Shown piece after piece: positions 63,417 to 64,000 of a stretch of DNA of 64,000 nt. The notes beneath the pieces are model-generated. The model did not search any database and was not told the DNA's origin. It worked only from the letters and a program-made list of their open reading frames with translations. Position 1 is the first letter of the stretch. Each line of letters begins with the position of its first letter. Location of the stretch: NCBI GenBank assembly GCA_010912705.1, contig POWB01000001.1, forward strand, positions 1-64,000, given 5' to 3'. The position numbers were made by a program, and so were the translations under genes. This stretch comes from Halochromatium sp. (GTDB lineage Bacteria > Pseudomonadota > Gammaproteobacteria > Chromatiales > Chromatiaceae).

Positions 63417-64000
63417 TTATAAATGGCCTTTTTTTCGTGGAACTGCCTCAAGCGTCGCCCGTCGCCTGACAACCTCGTAGAGGCAGATACCGGCTGCGAC
63501 CGAGACGTTGAGACTCTCGACCCGGCCACGCATGGGCAAGGAGGCCAGCAGATCGCAGCGCTCCTGGGTCAGTCGGCGCAAGCCGGTACCCTCGCTGCCA
63601 AGCACCAACGCAGTCGGACCGGAAAGATCGGTCTCGAAGAGGGTTTCCGGGGCCGCATCCGCCAGCCCAATCAGCCAGATGCCGCGTGCCTTGAGCATCT
63701 CGAGCGTGCGCGCCAGATTGGTGACCTGAACAAAGGGCACTGACTCGGCTGCACCGCTCGCGACCTTCACCGCCACCGGGGTCAGCCCGACCGCCTTGTC
63801 CTTGGGAGCGATCACGGCGGTTGCGCCAGCGCCATCGGCACTGCGCAGGCAGGCGCCAAGGTTATGTGGATCGGTCACTCCATCCAGCACCAACAGCAGC
63901 GGTGGCTGCGCGGCGGCATCGAGCAGTCGCTCCAGCTCATGCTCGGTACGCGCTGCCGGCATCCGAACCCAGGCGAGCGCGCCCTGGTGATTGCCGCCAT
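63417..64000 (-). CDS. rlmB: 23S rRNA (guanosine-2'-O)-methyltransferase RlmB (3' part)
   Basis: A SpoU/TrmH-family enzyme that methylates G2251 of 23S rRNA. The frame enters from the right edge: GNHQGALAWVR just before residue MPAARTEHE is the HQG motif of RlmB, so the ATG at 63962 is internal, not the start. SPOUT motifs follow: LVLDGVTDPHNLGACLRSADGAG, ALVLGSEGTGLRRLT and LPMRGRVESLNVSVAAGICLYEVVR. About 195 of roughly 250 residues are visible. The stop lies 68 bp from the end of the convergent ACP-FAAL-PlsC gene. Confidence 0.95.
   Translation of the reverse strand, partial: GGNHQGALAWVRMPAARTEHELERLLDAAAQPPLLLVLDGVTDPHNLGACLRSADGAGATAVIAPKDKAVGLTPVAVKVASGAAESVPFVQVTNLARTLEMLKARGIWLIGLADAAPETLFETDLSGPTALVLGSEGTGLRRLTQERCDLLASLPMRGRVESLNVSVAAGICLYEVVRRRATLEAVPRKKGHL

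Noticed and set aside
63400..63440. Terminator after the ACP-FAAL-PlsC gene (T-run near 63425)
   Set aside because: The T-run is preceded by a direct repeat of ATGGCCTT rather than a convincing inverted repeat; only a four-base GGCC stem is possible.
63962..64000. Treating the ATG at 63962 as the start of rlmB
   Set aside because: In-frame upstream codons to the window edge encode the RlmB HQG motif, so the gene continues beyond the window.

Overview
The window reads as chromosome of a purple sulfur bacterium, most likely a Chromatiaceae-type gammaproteobacterium. The reasons are a flavocytochrome c sulfide dehydrogenase pair (fccAB), a HiPIP with a twin-arginine leader, a tetraheme cytochrome of the photosynthetic reaction-centre (PufC) family, a NapC-type tetraheme cytochrome, an anaerobic indolepyruvate oxidoreductase, and GC-rich codon use. 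A multi-subunit Mrp-type antiporter would suit a saline or alkaline habitat. This placement comes from gene content only. I saw no tRNA, rRNA, CRISPR array, transposase or prophage gene.

Layout. 0-8.6 kb: start of a divergent gene, uvrA, a calcineurin-like phosphoesterase, a two-gene ATP-grasp / GNAT-C39 peptidase operon on the minus strand, a TauD-like dioxygenase and rsmA. 8.6-16.2 kb: lon, a HAD phosphatase, a TauE/SafE-type permease, a fused membrane/spermidine-synthase-like protein and an alginate-export-type porin. 16.2-20.9 kb: an arylpyruvate/arylacetate operon (iorA, iorB, paaK, ACT protein) and a small conserved-looking protein. 20.9-27.4 kb: a SWIM-SNF2 helicase divergent from an enlarged mutS. 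27.5-34.0 kb: a seven-domain hybrid histidine kinase, an HDOD histidine kinase and a polyprenyl-phosphate sugar transferase.

34.1-40.65 kb is the most unusual part. A good sigma-70-like promoter and a structured leader precede five co-directional genes: a Tat-exported metallophosphoesterase, a monoheme cytochrome c, a secreted Lcl/DUF1566 protein, a HiPIP, and a lipoprotein that fuses a complete PufC-type tetraheme domain to seven 51-54-residue coiled-coil repeats and an OmpA-type peptidoglycan-binding domain. The stretch is bracketed by a perfect 21-bp direct repeat, looks lower in GC in its first half, and has strong hairpins between genes. I read it as an electron-transfer module in which a reaction-centre-type cytochrome is tethered across the periplasm. 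Function and novelty are inference.

40.7-48.8 kb: an Hsp70/DUF2760 pair, a DUF2934 protein, then NapC-type cytochrome, periplasmic ankyrin protein, fccA and fccB (sulfide oxidation), closed by a clear Rho-independent terminator, and a DUF2333 protein. 49.0-58.2 kb: a ten-gene, mostly ATGA-coupled Mrp-type antiporter operon with four large antiporter subunits, two of them tandem paralogues. 58.2-64 kb: a long-chain acyl-CoA ligase, an ACP / fatty-acyl-AMP-ligase / PlsC fusion, and the 3' part of rlmB.

A cross-cutting oddity is that several conserved enzymes (RsmA, IorA, MutS, the acyl-CoA ligase, Lon, the HDOD kinase) carry short low-complexity segments. Some are encoded by visible 6-, 12- or 24-nt tandem repeats.
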